Made by a program: the position numbers and the translations under genes. Below, piece by piece: positions 42,001 to 55,300 of a stretch of 64,000 bases of DNA (positions within the stretch are counted from its first letter, which is position 1; each line of letters opens with the position of its first letter). The notes below the pieces were generated by a model. It did not search any database. It was not told the origin of the DNA and saw nothing but the letters and a program-made list of their open reading frames with translations. Origin of the DNA: Metaphire vulgaris (taxonomy: Eukaryota > Annelida > Clitellata > Crassiclitellata > Megascolecidae). The stretch is taken from assembly GCA_018105865.1 (NCBI GenBank), contig CM030835.1, forward strand, positions 4,903,316 to 4,967,315, read 5' to 3'.

Positions 42001-45000
42001 AAACCAACAACTTTCTGAAATAAAAACTACCATATGTTTCCTGAAGATTCTATTCTCAGGTCATGCAGTAAAGACGTTTTTGTGAATTTTTATGTTTTTT
42101 TAACCTTTATTGGAAAAATGCCAGCAACTTTTGACTATTTGTCAATAAATTAGATTGTTTACTGATTGTTATAGATAGTAGAATAAATCAGGACCAGATG
42201 TATTGACATTTGTAATGTGAGGAACGTTTTGTCTGTACGTGTAATAAATGACTCGTGACAGTAGATAGATGTTAGTATGCAAGTTTGCATTAGTATGCAA
42301 GCAAAAATATTGACTTAGAAGAAGCCAGAGTTGTTTGGTAATTAAGGGTACCCAAAACTACTTATCTAATAAAAACATTTGCTCCTGTCTGAGGCTTTAA
42401 TGAATATTGCTTGCCTGTCAGGATATGTTCTTAGTGTACATGTACAGTAAATCAGTCTAGTCTATTTGTGCCGAATGGAAATTTTTTGTGATGTAGACTC
42501 CATTCATGGACTGGCGACGTAGAGTTGATATTTCTGCTGAGTGGAGGGGATCAGAGAATTCATATGTACAGAGAAGTAAGACATTCACTCAAGAATTAAG
42601 ACAGGGTTGCATTTGATAACAATTTGATCAGTTCATGTGTGCAAATTCGTCTCACAAGTCCTTATTTAACGCACATCCAATACTTTAGTCAAAGTTGATT
42701 TTAAAATATTTATTATTATTATTTGACTTTCAGTTAGTGATACTTTTTTTTATGTTCTAAATGGTGCTTTAGAAGTCTTTTGTGAATTGCTGCTTTGTTT
42801 ATTGAAGCGTGTTTAGAATCATGCTTGATCTTGTACTGTATGATTCATGTTCTGAAAAGTAAATTCTTGATGTGGATGTATGGCGTATGTTTAGCCGTAG
42901 TTCCGTAATTACTGTCTTTGCAAATGCGTGGCCTGTGTACTGTTGGTTGTGAGTTTTTCATTATTACAGTCAGTCTTCTTTGTGAATTTCTCTGTCGTGT
43001 TTTTGTGTAAGTGTGGGAAAATGATCCTGTGCAGTGTAAATTCTCCTCTCTTCTGCAGTGCAGTTTTGAATCTGAAGAGTGATGTTAAAATTCAGTTGCA
43101 GGGTTCGTTTAACGAGGATACGACGCCCGAGGACTTTTTCCCAGAATTTGCTGATCTAACTGGAATGTGTGTACGATTGTTTCTGTGGCTGTTATTGTCA
43201 GTAATTTTCTTTCATAAAATAGTGTGCTCTATTCCTAAGTTTAGTGCAGATTTATGTTATGACAGAATGTTTTTAGCTTACTCAAGAATTGTCTAATTTT
43301 TTAAAAATTCAGGCATTCTAGTTTATGAAGCTGTCAAACACCCTTTGACTTCTTTTACTTCTGTTTAGTGGCCCAACAATGACTTGGGCAGTATTTGAAA
43401 TATTATTTAAAACCAACAGAAATGCATCTACGACTTCAATGACGTCCAGACAATAAGCATTCCTGTCCTATTTATCATTCATTTCGGAGACATTAAGACA
43501 CTCCTTCTATATTATATGCCCCAAGTGTCTTTGATTTAACCTAAAATTGGACCCTAATTGGCCAATTCCTAAATATCCTTGAAAACGCTCTGACAGAGTC
43601 AATGCTGCAGATAAAACCTTGATGCATTGGGAGTTGTTTCTGATTTTCAATAGACAAGATATAAGCAAAGAGTGTGGTGTTGTTGTTGTTATAAGATGAA
43701 GTGTTGTTATGACTTTTACTTGCTGTAGTATTAATTTTTAGTTACAAGGTTTTGGTAAATTTGTGGCTGCTTTCAGTTGTTAGATTGTTTCAGTGGTTAG
43801 CAATTTACAATTACCTTGATTATTCTAGTGTGATGTGGATGCAGTGCGTCTATTTTGAGAACAATCGTCATCGACTTACTGCGGCCGGACTGGACAACGG
43901 CTGTCTGCGTGTGCACTTGGTTGATGCCTTCTGTGCAGGTACATAGGGTGATGCCTATTATGCAGCTGTATACAACCATTTTACTCTCTTTCAATGCCAT
44001 GAGTCTATAAGAAAACAGCAGTTCATTTGCCAAGCTTAAATTTAGGGCAACTCTTCAGCAGAAGAGAGGCAGATAATGTTTTATTCTCACTTATAGTGAA
44101 CAACTTTTGGCAAACGTGCATCTGAACTTTAATATTGCCTTGATGCTTCTGCTAACTTGACTCTGATACTTTCTGCTGCATTGCAACAATTTTCTGCTAT
44201 AGCTTTTCTGTGTTTTGCAGCATTTTCCTTTAATGTAAATATGTGGACTTCATTGATTGTATATGTCTGCTTGTTACTGCATTACTGTCTAGGCTGATCT
44301 TTGTGTTGTTTTAATAACTGTCTGACATTCATATTTATGCAGATCAAGTAGTGTTATTTCTTTAAATGTTTTAAAGTTTTTATATGAATATTGTTTGCCA
44401 TTTTTTTCTCACTATGCATCTGTCATACGGTCATACCTTAAAACTGAGAATTTAAAACTGAGGTTAGTGATACTTGTCGTATTAAGCTGATGTTGTGAAT
44501 TTATTTAGAAATTTTAAAGGAATTTCAAATCCAGCATGATTTTCCAATTGTCACACTGCGTATTTTTGAATTTGTCAATGAGATTCCGCTTCCCGAATGT
44601 GTTCATTCAGGTATAATATACATTTACGCTTTAGAATGTTGCACTTTCCTTTTTGTACTAATGGAAATATATTGCAGATATGCACAAACGTAGTACTATG
44701 TTGTTATTAGAGCTAATTTGCTAAAAGTGCCTTATACCGATAGATATAAATAGAAATCTGAGCATGTATTTGGGATCTGTGGTCATGACAACTTTTCACG
44801 ATCCTAATGGAAAAAGTATTCTTTATTGAAGGAGGTTGATTTGAATCTAGTTAACATCAGTGGCAGCTCCAGGATTTGGCAAGTGGGGTTCCGTTGGGGG
44901 GTGTGACAAATTCTAACCATGGGGCCAACTATTTTCTATAAACTTGCGACTAGTTTAGTTGCTTAAAACGAGTGCACTAAAGTAGAGGGGACCACTAGGG

Positions 45001-45062
45001 AGCAGGCATTCAAAATGGGGGCATGGGCCCTCATGTGGAGTCACATCTGGTTATTATTATTG

Positions 45063-45107
<45 letters not shown>

Positions 45108-48100
45108 GTTGTTATTATTGGGAGTAGGGGTATGAGTAGTAAGAGTGGTTAGTCAAATTATAAATGGACATTGGTATGTATTGATTTCCTGTGAAGTGTA
45201 GCGTGTCTATCATTGTTTAAGCATGTCCCAGGAAAAGTACATCTTTTTTCAGGATAACACTTCCCTGGTGTTAAAATCAGCTGATTTAGCAGTTTTTGTA
45301 TTTATTTAACTTTAATTTTGCCGGCCACTAATTTTTCTGCATGATTGTTTTCTATCATAGTTGCTCAATTAGAATATCAGCCTCAGCCCCCTGAATTTCA
45401 TCTTCTGGTGGGAAATTCTGTGGAACCCTCTGTTGTTTATGTGTAAGTTTTGCTACATTTTGGTTTTGTCTGATTTTGATTTCTAGAAACAGTCAGATTT
45501 ATTGACAAATCCTTATTACTATGGCCAGGGTGCGATTTGTGACCTGGAGCAGTGGAGGGGAAATATGTCGAGCTTGGGGGATGTAGTTGTTGGGAAATGT
45601 AGCAGTGGGGGGATGTAGTGGTGGGGGATGTAGCAGTAGGGGGATTCAGTTGGGCAGTGGGGGGGAAGATTCCCCCCTTCCTCCATACAAATCGTGCCCT
45701 GACTATGGCAGAATAACATAGTGCTTTATGTGTCTATTATAATAATGTGCTTTCAAGTGGTTTGGGAGGCATTAGACATGTGTGAAAGCCACTATAACTA
45801 CTCTTAACATTTGATAACCCAGATTTCCAAGATAAATTTTAAATTCATTTATTGTTTCAACTGTTACTGCTTTTTCATCCAGACTGTTCTATAAATCCAT
45901 AGCCCTTGCACTGACTACAGCCCTTGCACTAATACATGTTTTTCTGTTGTCCCACCCTTTTCTAATAGAATTTGCATTTGTGACCTCTAGTGATGCCTAT
46001 GACACATCTAATTTTCCCAGTCGTTATTTTGTATGCCTCTATTAAATCTTCTCTTTCCCTTCTCCCTTTTAATGTTGTCAATCCTCAATATTTGAGTCTG
46101 TTTCCATGGCTTAAATTATGGATAATTGTATCCATTTGGCATCTTTGAGTAAAAGATCTATATCTTGTTTTGAAAATGGATACCGTGCATGCACACAATA
46201 TTCTAGAAGAGGCCATGCTTACTACTGTCTTATGTAGTGTTAGAATTATTTCTTTATCTTTGCTATCAATTTTCTGCATCATTGTTATTTGGTTTTTGCT
46301 ACATATGACTTATTTTATAATATCATTATATTATTTTATAATATTTTTGTAAGAAATTAATTAAATAAAATGTTTTCTTTTGTTGTGATGGAATAAATCT
46401 GCTGAATATTTCAGAAATGTTTTGGAGAAAGGATTTTCCGAGCCGTTGTTGCTGCCAGACAGTGATTCTTATGATTGTGTCATGTGTTCGCTTGTGGCCG
46501 ATGTGGACTTTGACGGAGAAAATGAAATCATCTTAGGCACATATGGTCGTGTAAGTTTTGCAAAAATTTTACTTGACATAGGGAAAACAAACAGTCTACT
46601 GTAAGCCTTTTTCTGTTGAGGATAATGAGCTACATTCATGTTTTCAGGGGCCATGTCCAGTCTTGCCGATTTCTTTTGGCTTGACCATTTGATTCACAAA
46701 AATGTTTCCTGCTGTACTTTTTGTATCCTAGCTACAGTAAAAAAAATTATGACGATAGCTTTTAAATTCTCTTCATATTCGGCCAGATAAGCCTACTATG
46801 TTCTCTAGAATTTGAGAAATATTTTATATTCTGTTAAGTTCTTTTCTCTGTCGTCAAGAAGAGAATAAAGAATAGAAACTTACATCCTGCAGTGAAATGC
46901 CTTCAGACTAAGTTTAGAAACGTCAGTGAATAATTGTGAATTTATGTGATGGTGATTCTGTCTAAGTGCCTTTAAAATCCATTGGCTTCATGGTCATGGC
47001 AGCATGGCCCAATGTTTGTGAAAATTGCAGTATGGAAGTTTGGGATTTAGATGTAAAAGTTTCCATTAAAAGAATTTCAATACTAGTAATTCTATTTGAT
47101 GTTTCAAATTATTGAGATCTTGCAAGTGATTGCTCAGTTCTGAGAATTCATTTCAGTGTCACCAGATGTGCATGAAATTCTGGGTCAACTTTGTACATAT
47201 TTCACTATGTCATAAGATGTTGGTTCAGGCACGTATCTTGTGGTCCATTAGACAGATTGTTGGAAGCATTGATCTTATATGGATGATTAAAGCTATGGAT
47301 AAGTTATTTGCGTCTTTTATTTATTTTTAAAATCAAGTAAACTTCGATTCTGTTGCATTCTTGTCCTTGCTGTAGAGTTTGATTGTCTACAAGCTGCAAG
47401 ATCGTCAGCCTAAGTCACGGAAAAGCTCTTGCAACATTTCAAGTAATTCGGGATCGGGTAGCGAGTCATCTGATGCTACTACATATGCTGAGAGCTCTTC
47501 GCTAACAGTTCCAATCTCCAGGTCTAATGGTTCTTTCAGCTCGTTTTCAAGTTCACCTGGTGCGGCCACTTGTTCACCCGGTTCACTAATTGACAAGGAG
47601 TTCGTTCTTGTTTCCATACGTAAGATGGCCGAACCTGTAATATCTCTTCAAGTTGCAGACTTGTTATCTGATGGGATGAATGAAATCATTGTTTTAACTC
47701 GCAAAGGACTTCACATTTTGCAGGTCTTTCTAAAACTTCTACCTTTTATATTAATATTAATAGATTAATAAATGTAATTTTGACAGTGATTTTTGCTTAT
47801 AACCTCTTTGAAATTTAATTATTTTTATTGAAATGTTTGGTTTCTATTACAGTTTTTTTTCAAAGCTTTGTTTTTGATTTAAAGATGAATTAACTGAGAG
47901 CAGCATTCTGTTATGTATTTCAGCATGATGTTAACAAAGTTAGTGACCTGTGCTTGGCAAGGCTGAAGAAATTGTTCTGCCTAGAAACTGAATCGTATGA
48001 TTTGACAACGGAGACATGTAACCTAATAACAGTATCGCCTGCTTGTGATATCGAATTGAAAGAAATGATTACCACAGACACATCCACAGAATGTGTTAAT

Positions 48101-48433
48101 GGCTCAAATTCTGACGTAAATAAGTCTGCGGCTACAACATCCGCCGACGAAGCAAACGAACTGTTTGCAGAGTCTGTCTCCATTGGTGAGACGATTGTTG
48201 AATTGTGTGGTGAATCATCTCTTGCAGTATCTGCTCTTAATTCAAAAGAAATTTCTTCTGAACATGATCCTAACTCATCTGCTATTGAAATGATTGAAGC
48301 ATTGACAGAGTCTGTAGAATCTAGGCAGACTATCGAATCAGAGAAGTTTCTGTTGGAATCCGAATTTGGCATTTGTTCAGCGGAGGATTCCACTGAACCT
48401 TCTATTACACATTCTGTTTCTGGATCAAGCTAA
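39073..48433 (+). CDS. KPTN: Kaptin, KICSTOR complex subunit
   Basis: Twelve exons: 39073-39295, 40361-40440, 41062-41140, 41491-41545, 42497-42575, 43078-43166, 43829-43938, 44509-44610, 45361-45442, 46415-46550, 47376-47723, 47924-48433 (TAA). They total 1893 nt, 630 codons plus stop. Family landmarks in order: GRVYCVGFNDK, EVHFTYIP, SEIVSIDAF, VVGIAF, FLNVYSDSD, IFLLSGGDQRIHMY, LPDSDSYDCVMCSLVADVDF, DGENEIILGTYGR, and LTRKGLHILQ. FG-GAP-like D-x-D/N repeats of the beta-propeller are visible. Kaptin, with ITFG2, SZT2 and C12orf66, forms KICSTOR, which recruits GATOR1 to lysosomes to restrain mTORC1. Compared with the human protein (about 436 residues), this one has a Ser-rich insertion of about 60 residues early in exon 11 and an acidic Ser/Thr-rich C-terminal tail of roughly 150 residues. 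The acceptor of exon 6 is the least certain site; a second in-frame ATG lies at 39079. Confidence 0.95.
39400..39840. repeat. Repeat cluster in KPTN intron 1
   Basis: A 26-bp block starting GTGCATTTTAGCGTTCTAAA is repeated at 42-bp spacing (about 39402 and 39444). Further on, AACTATTCAGAGCAATTC plus a GCTCCGAG core occurs twice (about 39581 and 39779), with a near-perfect palindrome ATTCGCGCTCCGAGCGCGAAT split around 39596-39616. Confidence 0.75.
40663..40797 (-). mobile_element. tRNA-derived SINE in KPTN intron 2
   Basis: On the minus strand an A box (TGGCAGAGTGAGTTA, 40782-40768) and a B box (GGGTTCAAGCCC, about 40741-40730) are followed by a tail GTGGCTTTCACACAGGC (40714-40698). That tail matches the 3' UTR of the local LINE family (12130-12146; 51671-51687 inverted). 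Confidence 0.8.
44858..45049. mobile_element. hAT-like MITE, CAGTGGCGGCTC family, copy 3
   Basis: Decayed ends CAGTGGCAGCTC and GAGTCACATCTG; flanks GTTAACAT and GTTATTAT agree at 6 of 8 positions. Located in KPTN intron 8 and immediately followed by an ATT microsatellite (45050-45107). Confidence 0.8.
45730..46110 (-). mobile_element. LINE 3' terminus, inverted, in KPTN intron 9
   Basis: The block (ATTCATTTATTGTTTCAACT, CATCCAGACTGTTCTATAAA) is the inverse of the LINE end at 11978-12146, including the tail motif TGTGAAAGCCAC at 45781-45792. Confidence 0.7.
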
Positions 48434-49350
48434 TTGCTTGTCAAATTATAGGTTTGATTAAAGATCTTCATATTGAATACTTTGAATGTACTGTTTTACC
48501 ATATGTAGTCCTCTCTATTGATAAATGAATTGAGTTGGTATTGAATCATCTTTCAAAGGTTAAGTTAATTTATAGGCTTTTCTTTGTCATTTTTCCACGA
48601 TTCATCATTATGACTACTTGTAGTTTTGACCTTTACCCTGGGATGTGATTGATTTAACTAATATATGTATTAGTTAATTAATTTTTTCTTGTACGACCTT
48701 CAGGAACTGTGTACCGTGGTCATTATATGCAGTAGAGCTTCAATATAATATGCTCGGTTATAACATATACCCAGTTATAAAGTACCACATTGTATGGTCC
48801 TGTGTGAATCGTGTGATGGTCTATTGTATTGGATGGTAATTGGATATAACGTACCTCAGATATAATGTACTAAATTTACAGACCTGCAAAATATGTTATA
48901 ACAAAGTTCTACTCTGTGTGTGCATGCGTGTTTACGTGTGTGTTTCAGGTCATATTGCAATATATATTTCTGTAATTAGAAATGTGCCCCTTTGTGCTTA
49001 TGTCATTGTGTTCCTGCATGCAACTGATGATTGTTGTAATTTTAATTTTTATTTTAAATATGAAATACTGTGTAATTGCATTTTATTTCTGATATGATTA
49101 GCCTGTTTGTTGTGGTGATGATGCTTGTGCGTCTTTATGATTCAGTTGTGTAGTGCATGATATACAAATAGTTAACCTTGCTAACTCTGATTCCATTCCT
49201 GGGTAATCAATACTAATCATGGTTAGGTGCTAGATACATATTTCCTTCAGAAAACTTTGTGACTATTAATTGTTATATGTATGATTTTATATATGCACTG
49301 TAGTGAATACTAAAATGTTAAGGTTGTGAATAAAACATTCATTTTTTTAC
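48434..49350 (+). other. KPTN: KPTN 3' UTR with candidate polyadenylation signal
   Basis: AT-rich non-coding sequence follows the KPTN stop codon. An AATAAA hexamer at 49329-49334 is a plausible polyadenylation signal. A pogo/Tigger-like miniature element (48730-48915) sits inside this stretch, so the transcript would carry it if this signal is used. Confidence 0.5.
48730..48915. mobile_element. Pogo/Tigger-like MITE in the KPTN 3' region
   Basis: Left end CAGTAGAGCTTCAATATAAT and inverted right end CAGAGTAGAACTTTGTTATA resemble the CAGTAGAACCTCGATATAA termini of pogo/Tigger elements. The TATAAC-rich interior supports this. Target duplication not clear. Confidence 0.7.
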
Positions 49351-49492
49351 AGTTGTCATAAATTACAGTATTAGTATAGTTTACATCAAAAGTTAAGTAA
49401 AATATCACGTCTTATAGCACCATGACAGTAGCCATGAAGCCATAATTTGAGGCCAGAGTAAAATGGTCAGTTGTGATAGAGTTGGATCTAAG

Positions 49493-49716
49493 CAGTGGCA
49501 TGCAGAGGGGTTTGGTGGGGCGGTGGCCCTGGGAATCCACCGGAAAGGGGCATCCAAATGAGAGGTCAGGCATGGGTAGGCGCTACAGAAATTTATCAAT
49601 CATTGCGAATTGCTGATTTCTTTGACTTTACAACCTTTTTGCTCATCAACACTTTTACATGAAAACCTTAACATTATTGACTTGGCCCCAGGCACCCACC
49701 GATCTGCATGCCTGTG
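49493..49716. mobile_element. hAT-like MITE (CAGTGGCATGCAGA ends)
   Basis: Ends CAGTGGCATGCAGA and TCTGCATGCCTGTG are inverted with one mismatch. Flanks GATCTAAG and GCTCTAAG agree at 7 of 8 positions. Confidence 0.88.
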
Positions 49717-51426
49717 GCTCTAAGAGGGATAATGTGTACAGCTGTAGGACCCCGCTTTTAGAAGAGAACAGTGTTGAGATATTTGAAAATAAATAACTGT
49801 CCAATACCTTCACTACAAGAAACAGTCTTATAACTAAATTCATCTTGAGCCTACACGAAACTATAGTGACACCCAGTGGGAATACCATCTTGTGTACAGC
49901 TTCAGCTTTCACAGATCAATATGCACTCAGTTTGCATGATGTAATATATTTTAAATTGAATTGATCATGGTAATGGAAGTTCACATTCATTTGCTTCATA
50001 AACAATTGAAAAGACGGAAATAATATTATATTTTGAATCTTGCAGTCCTTGAACGTAATCTTGGTCGCCTTGTTGATCACATTGCATTCCGGCTATAGCT
50101 ATTACAAACATTAGGTTAATTGAGTTAGATCAAATCTGATGATGAAAACAGTGGCGTAACCACGCCCGGGCAATTACGGGCAATGCCCGGGTTACTTTGC
50201 TTTCTGCCGGGTTGAAAAATTTCTGCCCGGGTTGAATTTTTTTAAAAGTATGCCTTTGGTATACGTTAATGTTATTGCAATACTATTCTAATAGTCTAAA
50301 ACTAGTGTCTGGAAAACGTGTTTCACTGCAGGTGACAAGAAGTGCAGTAATTACTATTGTTTGGCATGTATATGTATCTACGCGATATTTCGAATTTCAG
50401 TTATGGCGGTAATCGCCTGTCCCTATGGACCATTCAATCCATGGACAACTATTAGTCGATGTTCAATCCCTCTGCATCTTCCTCTACCAGTGGACGCTGT
50501 ACAGTGTAAGGTGATAATTGTTTGCTGACTGGGGATAGCAGGCAGATGAAGTGGCTTTGACCTCTGCGCTCCAAAGACCCTCGTCGGGTCGGGTCGACCC
50601 CCTTTAAAAGCTGCTTTTAGATTTGACCTTTTCACCCGAGAGGTCGGAGAGGGTACTCCGATTTCAGTGGTATTTGGTCGGAAACGGTAAGGTCAGCACT
50701 GTGCAACAAGGTACATTGACATTAAGAGGGCATTCCTAAAGTCCTTTGTATAATATTAGAGCAGGTGGGTTTGCTTTAAGAGTTGACTCTTATTACAAGT
50801 TCCGAAGTTCGCGCCAAGAGTAAATTTATTCTTTTACCACCTCAATTTCGCGTATAGTCAGATTCTTGAAAGGCATATTTTCACGGATACAGCGTCTGGA
50901 TTGCACGTTTGATTTCTCAAGAATTCTATAAAGAGCTGAACATAACTGACTCATTCAGTAACATCAGATGAAGTATGCCAAACTATTTCTTCGTCGATTG
51001 CAGCTAGTTAATTTGCCAGACAGTTTCGTTGCGAAAGAAATGACCAGAATAAACAGTCTTTCTGAATAAGATCCCAGAGGACATTTCCAGAGAACTAGGT
51101 AGCCCAGTGGCTTAAATATTATTGCACACATATCCTTGGAAATATTTTGGAGCAAAGAAATTGGTCAAACGTCGTTTCCAAAGTTACTATATTGCAGAAT
51201 CTTCATGGTTGGCTACTGTTGTCCAGCAGGATGCTGCAAGCTTCTGTTGTCGTTACCAGAGCAAAGAAAGCTCACCATTTGGTGAACCTGATTGGCAGCA
51301 CGCAACGGATCAAATTTGGCCTATGGATTCACTCTTTAAAAGTCATCTGCTGAGCAATTGCGTTGCCTCGTGAAATGGGATCAGTTTAAAATCCTCATGT
51401 TAATTTTTTAAATATTTTTGTTGAGT
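49717..51426. other. Intergenic between KPTN and TRIM9, no gene recognised
   Basis: Holds one end-like sequence of another hAT type (CAGTGGCGTAACCACGCCCG at about 50151) without a partner end that I can find. Short frames at 50423-50635 and 51122-51373 show no similarity I recognise. Confidence 0.4.
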
Positions 51427-51525
51427 GACTGTCCACAAATCCCGTAAACAAAAGAGGAAGGAGTTTGAAAAGTGTGACAACTGTTGATGGGGGCAAAAAT
51501 TGCACGTAATTTATGGACAGCCCAT
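51427..51525. mobile_element. Short TIR element (ACTGTCCACAAAT / ATTTATGGACAG ends)
   Basis: Inverted ends resemble those of the 16680-17090 and 25402-26149 elements, with the same GTGACAACTGT and GGAGTTTG-like interior. About 99 bp. Confidence 0.55.
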
Positions 51526-51565
51526 GGTCAGCTGGGTTACATTTTGACTCTGGTTCTGGATGAAA

Positions 51566-51580
51566 ATAATAATAATAACA

Positions 51581-51639
<59 letters not shown>

Positions 51640-51900
51640 GTGGTTTAAATTGGCTTTGGAGACTAAGAAAGCCTGTGTGAAAACCGCTATAGTAATTAGT
51701 CTAACTCTCCACATTCAATAACCAAGTTTCCGAGATAACCTTTGAATCCGTTTATTGTTTCAACTGTCACTCTCAAGTCTCACCTCGTCCAAACTGTTCC
51801 ATTTGTCCACAACCCTTGCAGTTAAAAATTTGTTTCTTGGCCCGACCCTCTGCCACTGCTTAAACAATTTGCATCTGTGGTCTCTGGTGCTATAGTATGC
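51566..51900 (-). mobile_element. LINE 3' terminus, inverted, with (AAT)n tail
   Basis: An ATT/AAT microsatellite (51566-51638) is followed by the inverse of the LINE 3' UTR (GCCTGTGTGAAAACCGC at 51671-51687) and coding end (CCGTTTATTGTTTCAACTGT, ACTGTTCCATTTGTCCACAA, ACCCTCTGCC). Continues to about 51900. Confidence 0.8.
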
Positions 51901-52383
51901 CAATGCAACGATTCGATCATTCGATTGATGGCACATCTACTTTCTCAGTCATTAAAGAATGAGCAGCTACTACAGTACCGCTGGTGAGAGCGCAATGCAA
52001 TTTCTTGAGATTTACTTCCTTGCTGACTGACTGCACTTCGATTATTTTCGTCTCATAGTCTGTTCCATGTTCCCGTTGGGAATTCGTATTCGAGTGGCAG
52101 TGGCTGGAGGCCCTCTGGCGTCCGTCGGCGGAGGCAATGAATCGCGGCCGATGTAAAGTTTTGTAAACAAGTTAATAAGTGCTTTTGTTGTTATGCCATG
52201 CGTTAGGAATCCATTCAAGGTATTTCCGCTCGTCTTTTGCCCTCTGTGCTAAGAAAGCGATAGATTTTTAAGAGTATTTAATACAGTCTTTTTTACGATT
52301 GTTGTGATTTTTGTCGTCGAAAGTTTAAATGACTTTAAAACACTTTTTGAATTGTCGTTAGGCTGTTTTGATTAACTGGAGAA

Positions 52384-55300
52384 ATGGAGCAGGAGCTGAG
52401 ATGTCCACTCTGTGAACGTTTCTTCGAGGACCCGGTTGTGCTGCCCTGCTTTCACTCGGCGTGCTATTCGTGCGTTGAACGCAACGTTGACCAGCTGTTG
52501 CCTTCTGCCCTTCGTGCCAAGACCGGTGCAGTCATTCGGGGTTTAGGCCAGGAGGAGAGGAATGACTTCGAGGGAATGCCTCGTATTACTCGTCCACTGA
52601 GGTCCAGTGCTAGCTCGACGACTCTTCCGAACTTCGAGCACAAGCATGAACAGTGGAAACGCCGTATGTCAAGCTGCACCGATACTGGAATAGAGATTCG
52701 GGGGAACAGAGGTATGCCAGAAATCAAACCAGAGCCACTGAACATGGGGAGACTTCACAAATTCGGGTTCGTCCGTGATTCTTCAAACGATGGAAATTCC
52801 TCAAATCACATCCAGTTTGAAGGGTTGGGTGAAAGCAACATTGAATTATTTATAGACAAGGACGTTTCTTCATTTGATAAAATGAGTATTACCTCGGAGA
52901 CAGACTCTGGAGTCATATGTGATAGTAGTAGTCGTTCGGCTTTTTGCACAAGTAGTGGTCCTACATTAAATTCTTATAATTATGAACCTCAAGGAACCCA
53001 GCAGTTGTTCTGCCCAGCTTGTAATCACTTCATCTACTTAAATAGCAAAGGAGCCGATGGACTGATGAGAAACAGAGCAATTGAGACATTAGTGGAAAAA
53101 TATGTTATCCAACAGAGTCCTCACATCGAATGCCAGCTGTGTGAAGACAGTCAGAAGTCACTTGCTGTTGTAACATGTGAGCAGTGTGAGGTATCATACT
53201 GTCAGAAGTGTCTTGAAATATGCCATCCACTTCGTGGTCCACTGGCGAAGCACACTCTCATGAATCCCGCTGAAGGTTTGGTCAGCCTTAAAGCAAAACA
53301 TAAGAATCCAATTCTGAAATGTGGAGAACATAAAGAAGAAAGCTTTAGCACCTTCTGCGTCACTTGCCAAATGCCTGTTTGCTGTTTGTGCCTTCATTCA
53401 GGAAATCATGTCGGCCATCCGCTTCAGACAGTTACTGCAGCATGTAAGGCCCACAAGGTATGGCTACAATTCATCAGATGATGTTATGAATGAAATTGCA
53501 TTAACTTTGTATTATAAGCTGACCAGTGACCAGTTTGAATCTGTAGTTGCAAAACAGCCAGAAAGGTTTCAATATATTATGTTGGAACATAATTAGACCT
53601 AATAGACTAATCCTCATGTTGGTAGTGAGCTGCTTCCTAACAATCATCCAGCCTAATCTTGTTTTACATATTAACCCATTTTAGTTTTAGTTTGCTTCTA
53701 ATTTTGTTTTGTTAGTAGTATTGTTTGACCTTTTAGCAGAATCTTGACAACATTGTGACACATAACATTTACAATTGTTATAGCACCATTTTAGCAATGT
53801 AAGTTAATACTGTACAGTTAATTTTTTTCTTGAGAATTTCCTCCTCCATCCCCAATTTATTTTTGTTTTGAATTAATGTTGTACATTCGTATGTCTTCTT
53901 TACTATTTATACTTTATGTTATAATATTATAATGAATCTCAATTTGTCTGCATTATTTATTGAGTGTATTTGCCCTCTGTACATTTTGTTTGCATTACCC
54001 TGTATAATGGAAAACAAATCATTGCATTATTTGATGTATGTGAATGCATTGTGGTGACTGGAATTCATTTGGCTTTATGCACTGAGGTTGATTTGCATTG
54101 AGGAATAGTTCCAGAAGTCCATTTAACATTAGAGCACTTCTCCTGCACTTTGATTCTTAAAAACATGCAGAATTAAATTCTAGGCTTCTTCTATGGAGTC
54201 AAATTTACTGTTTGTTTATCTTATTTTTGATGTCTGAATTGTTTTGCAAGCTCATTTTAGACATGTCTAAGTTGTTGTTCAGCCTGTGTCTGTCTCAGCC
54301 ACTCTATTTGAAGGTTCAGCAGTTGCCCTTTGGACTTTTTCTACTTTTTCAGAGATTAGCTAATAATTGAAGTATTGCTGAGAATCACAGCTGAAGGTTG
54401 TTGTTATAAGCTTAAATGGCTAATTATCAGATGGCAAGAATGACCTAAAGCCAGTTGAATGGTTAATGTCACAGTTGAGTCAGTCCATTCGAGTGGATAT
54501 AAAATACATGAATTCATAAATTGGTTAAAGTGTTTAAAGTGTGCAGGTGCTGGCCTGTCACAATTTTTTCATAGGGTTATTCAAGTGGCTTTTATGACAA
54601 GACGCTGGTTTGCTGAGCGTTATTCTGACCAGCCTAACCAGCAATATTGTCATCATCTTCATTGCAGTTGAGCACTGATTTAGGTGAGAGTCATTCTCAG
54701 TGTTGCTAGGTCTGTAAGACACTGTAAAATTGAAAAGTCAAACAGAGGATACATAAATCATTCATTGTTCAGGGTTACTGAGATTTGAAAAGAATATTGA
54801 TATGACATTTTGAGCTATTGATTATTATTACATCAGTTTCTGTTTCTTCTTTCATTGCCTTGCTATTTTAGCTATTTTAACTATTGCTAGTTTTGATACA
54901 TAAATCATTCATTGTTCAGGGTTACTGAGATTGAAGAAATTAGTTTTGAGCTATTGATTGTATTTTGATGGCTGTTGTGTCTATTTTATATAATAGCAGT
55001 ATAATAGCAGTTTCAAATTTCTTTTAAATGACATCAATACATACTGCATTGCATTAGTTTAGGTTTATAGGCATACGATTATAAATAGCTGGATTGTGCC
55101 ATGTAAGACAATTTTGTTGGCAGAAGAATGCTTGAGTAAGTAAATACTAAATAAGAAAGTAAGTAAAATCTTGTGAATTTCTATAGCACTTTCATAGTAG
55201 GTGCTGTAGTAGCTTGCGTATTCCTAGGTACTTGGATCTACTGTTGAAATATCAGTACCTGTTGCTGAAGTTTAGTGGTCAGCTGGGCAAGGTCAATTTC

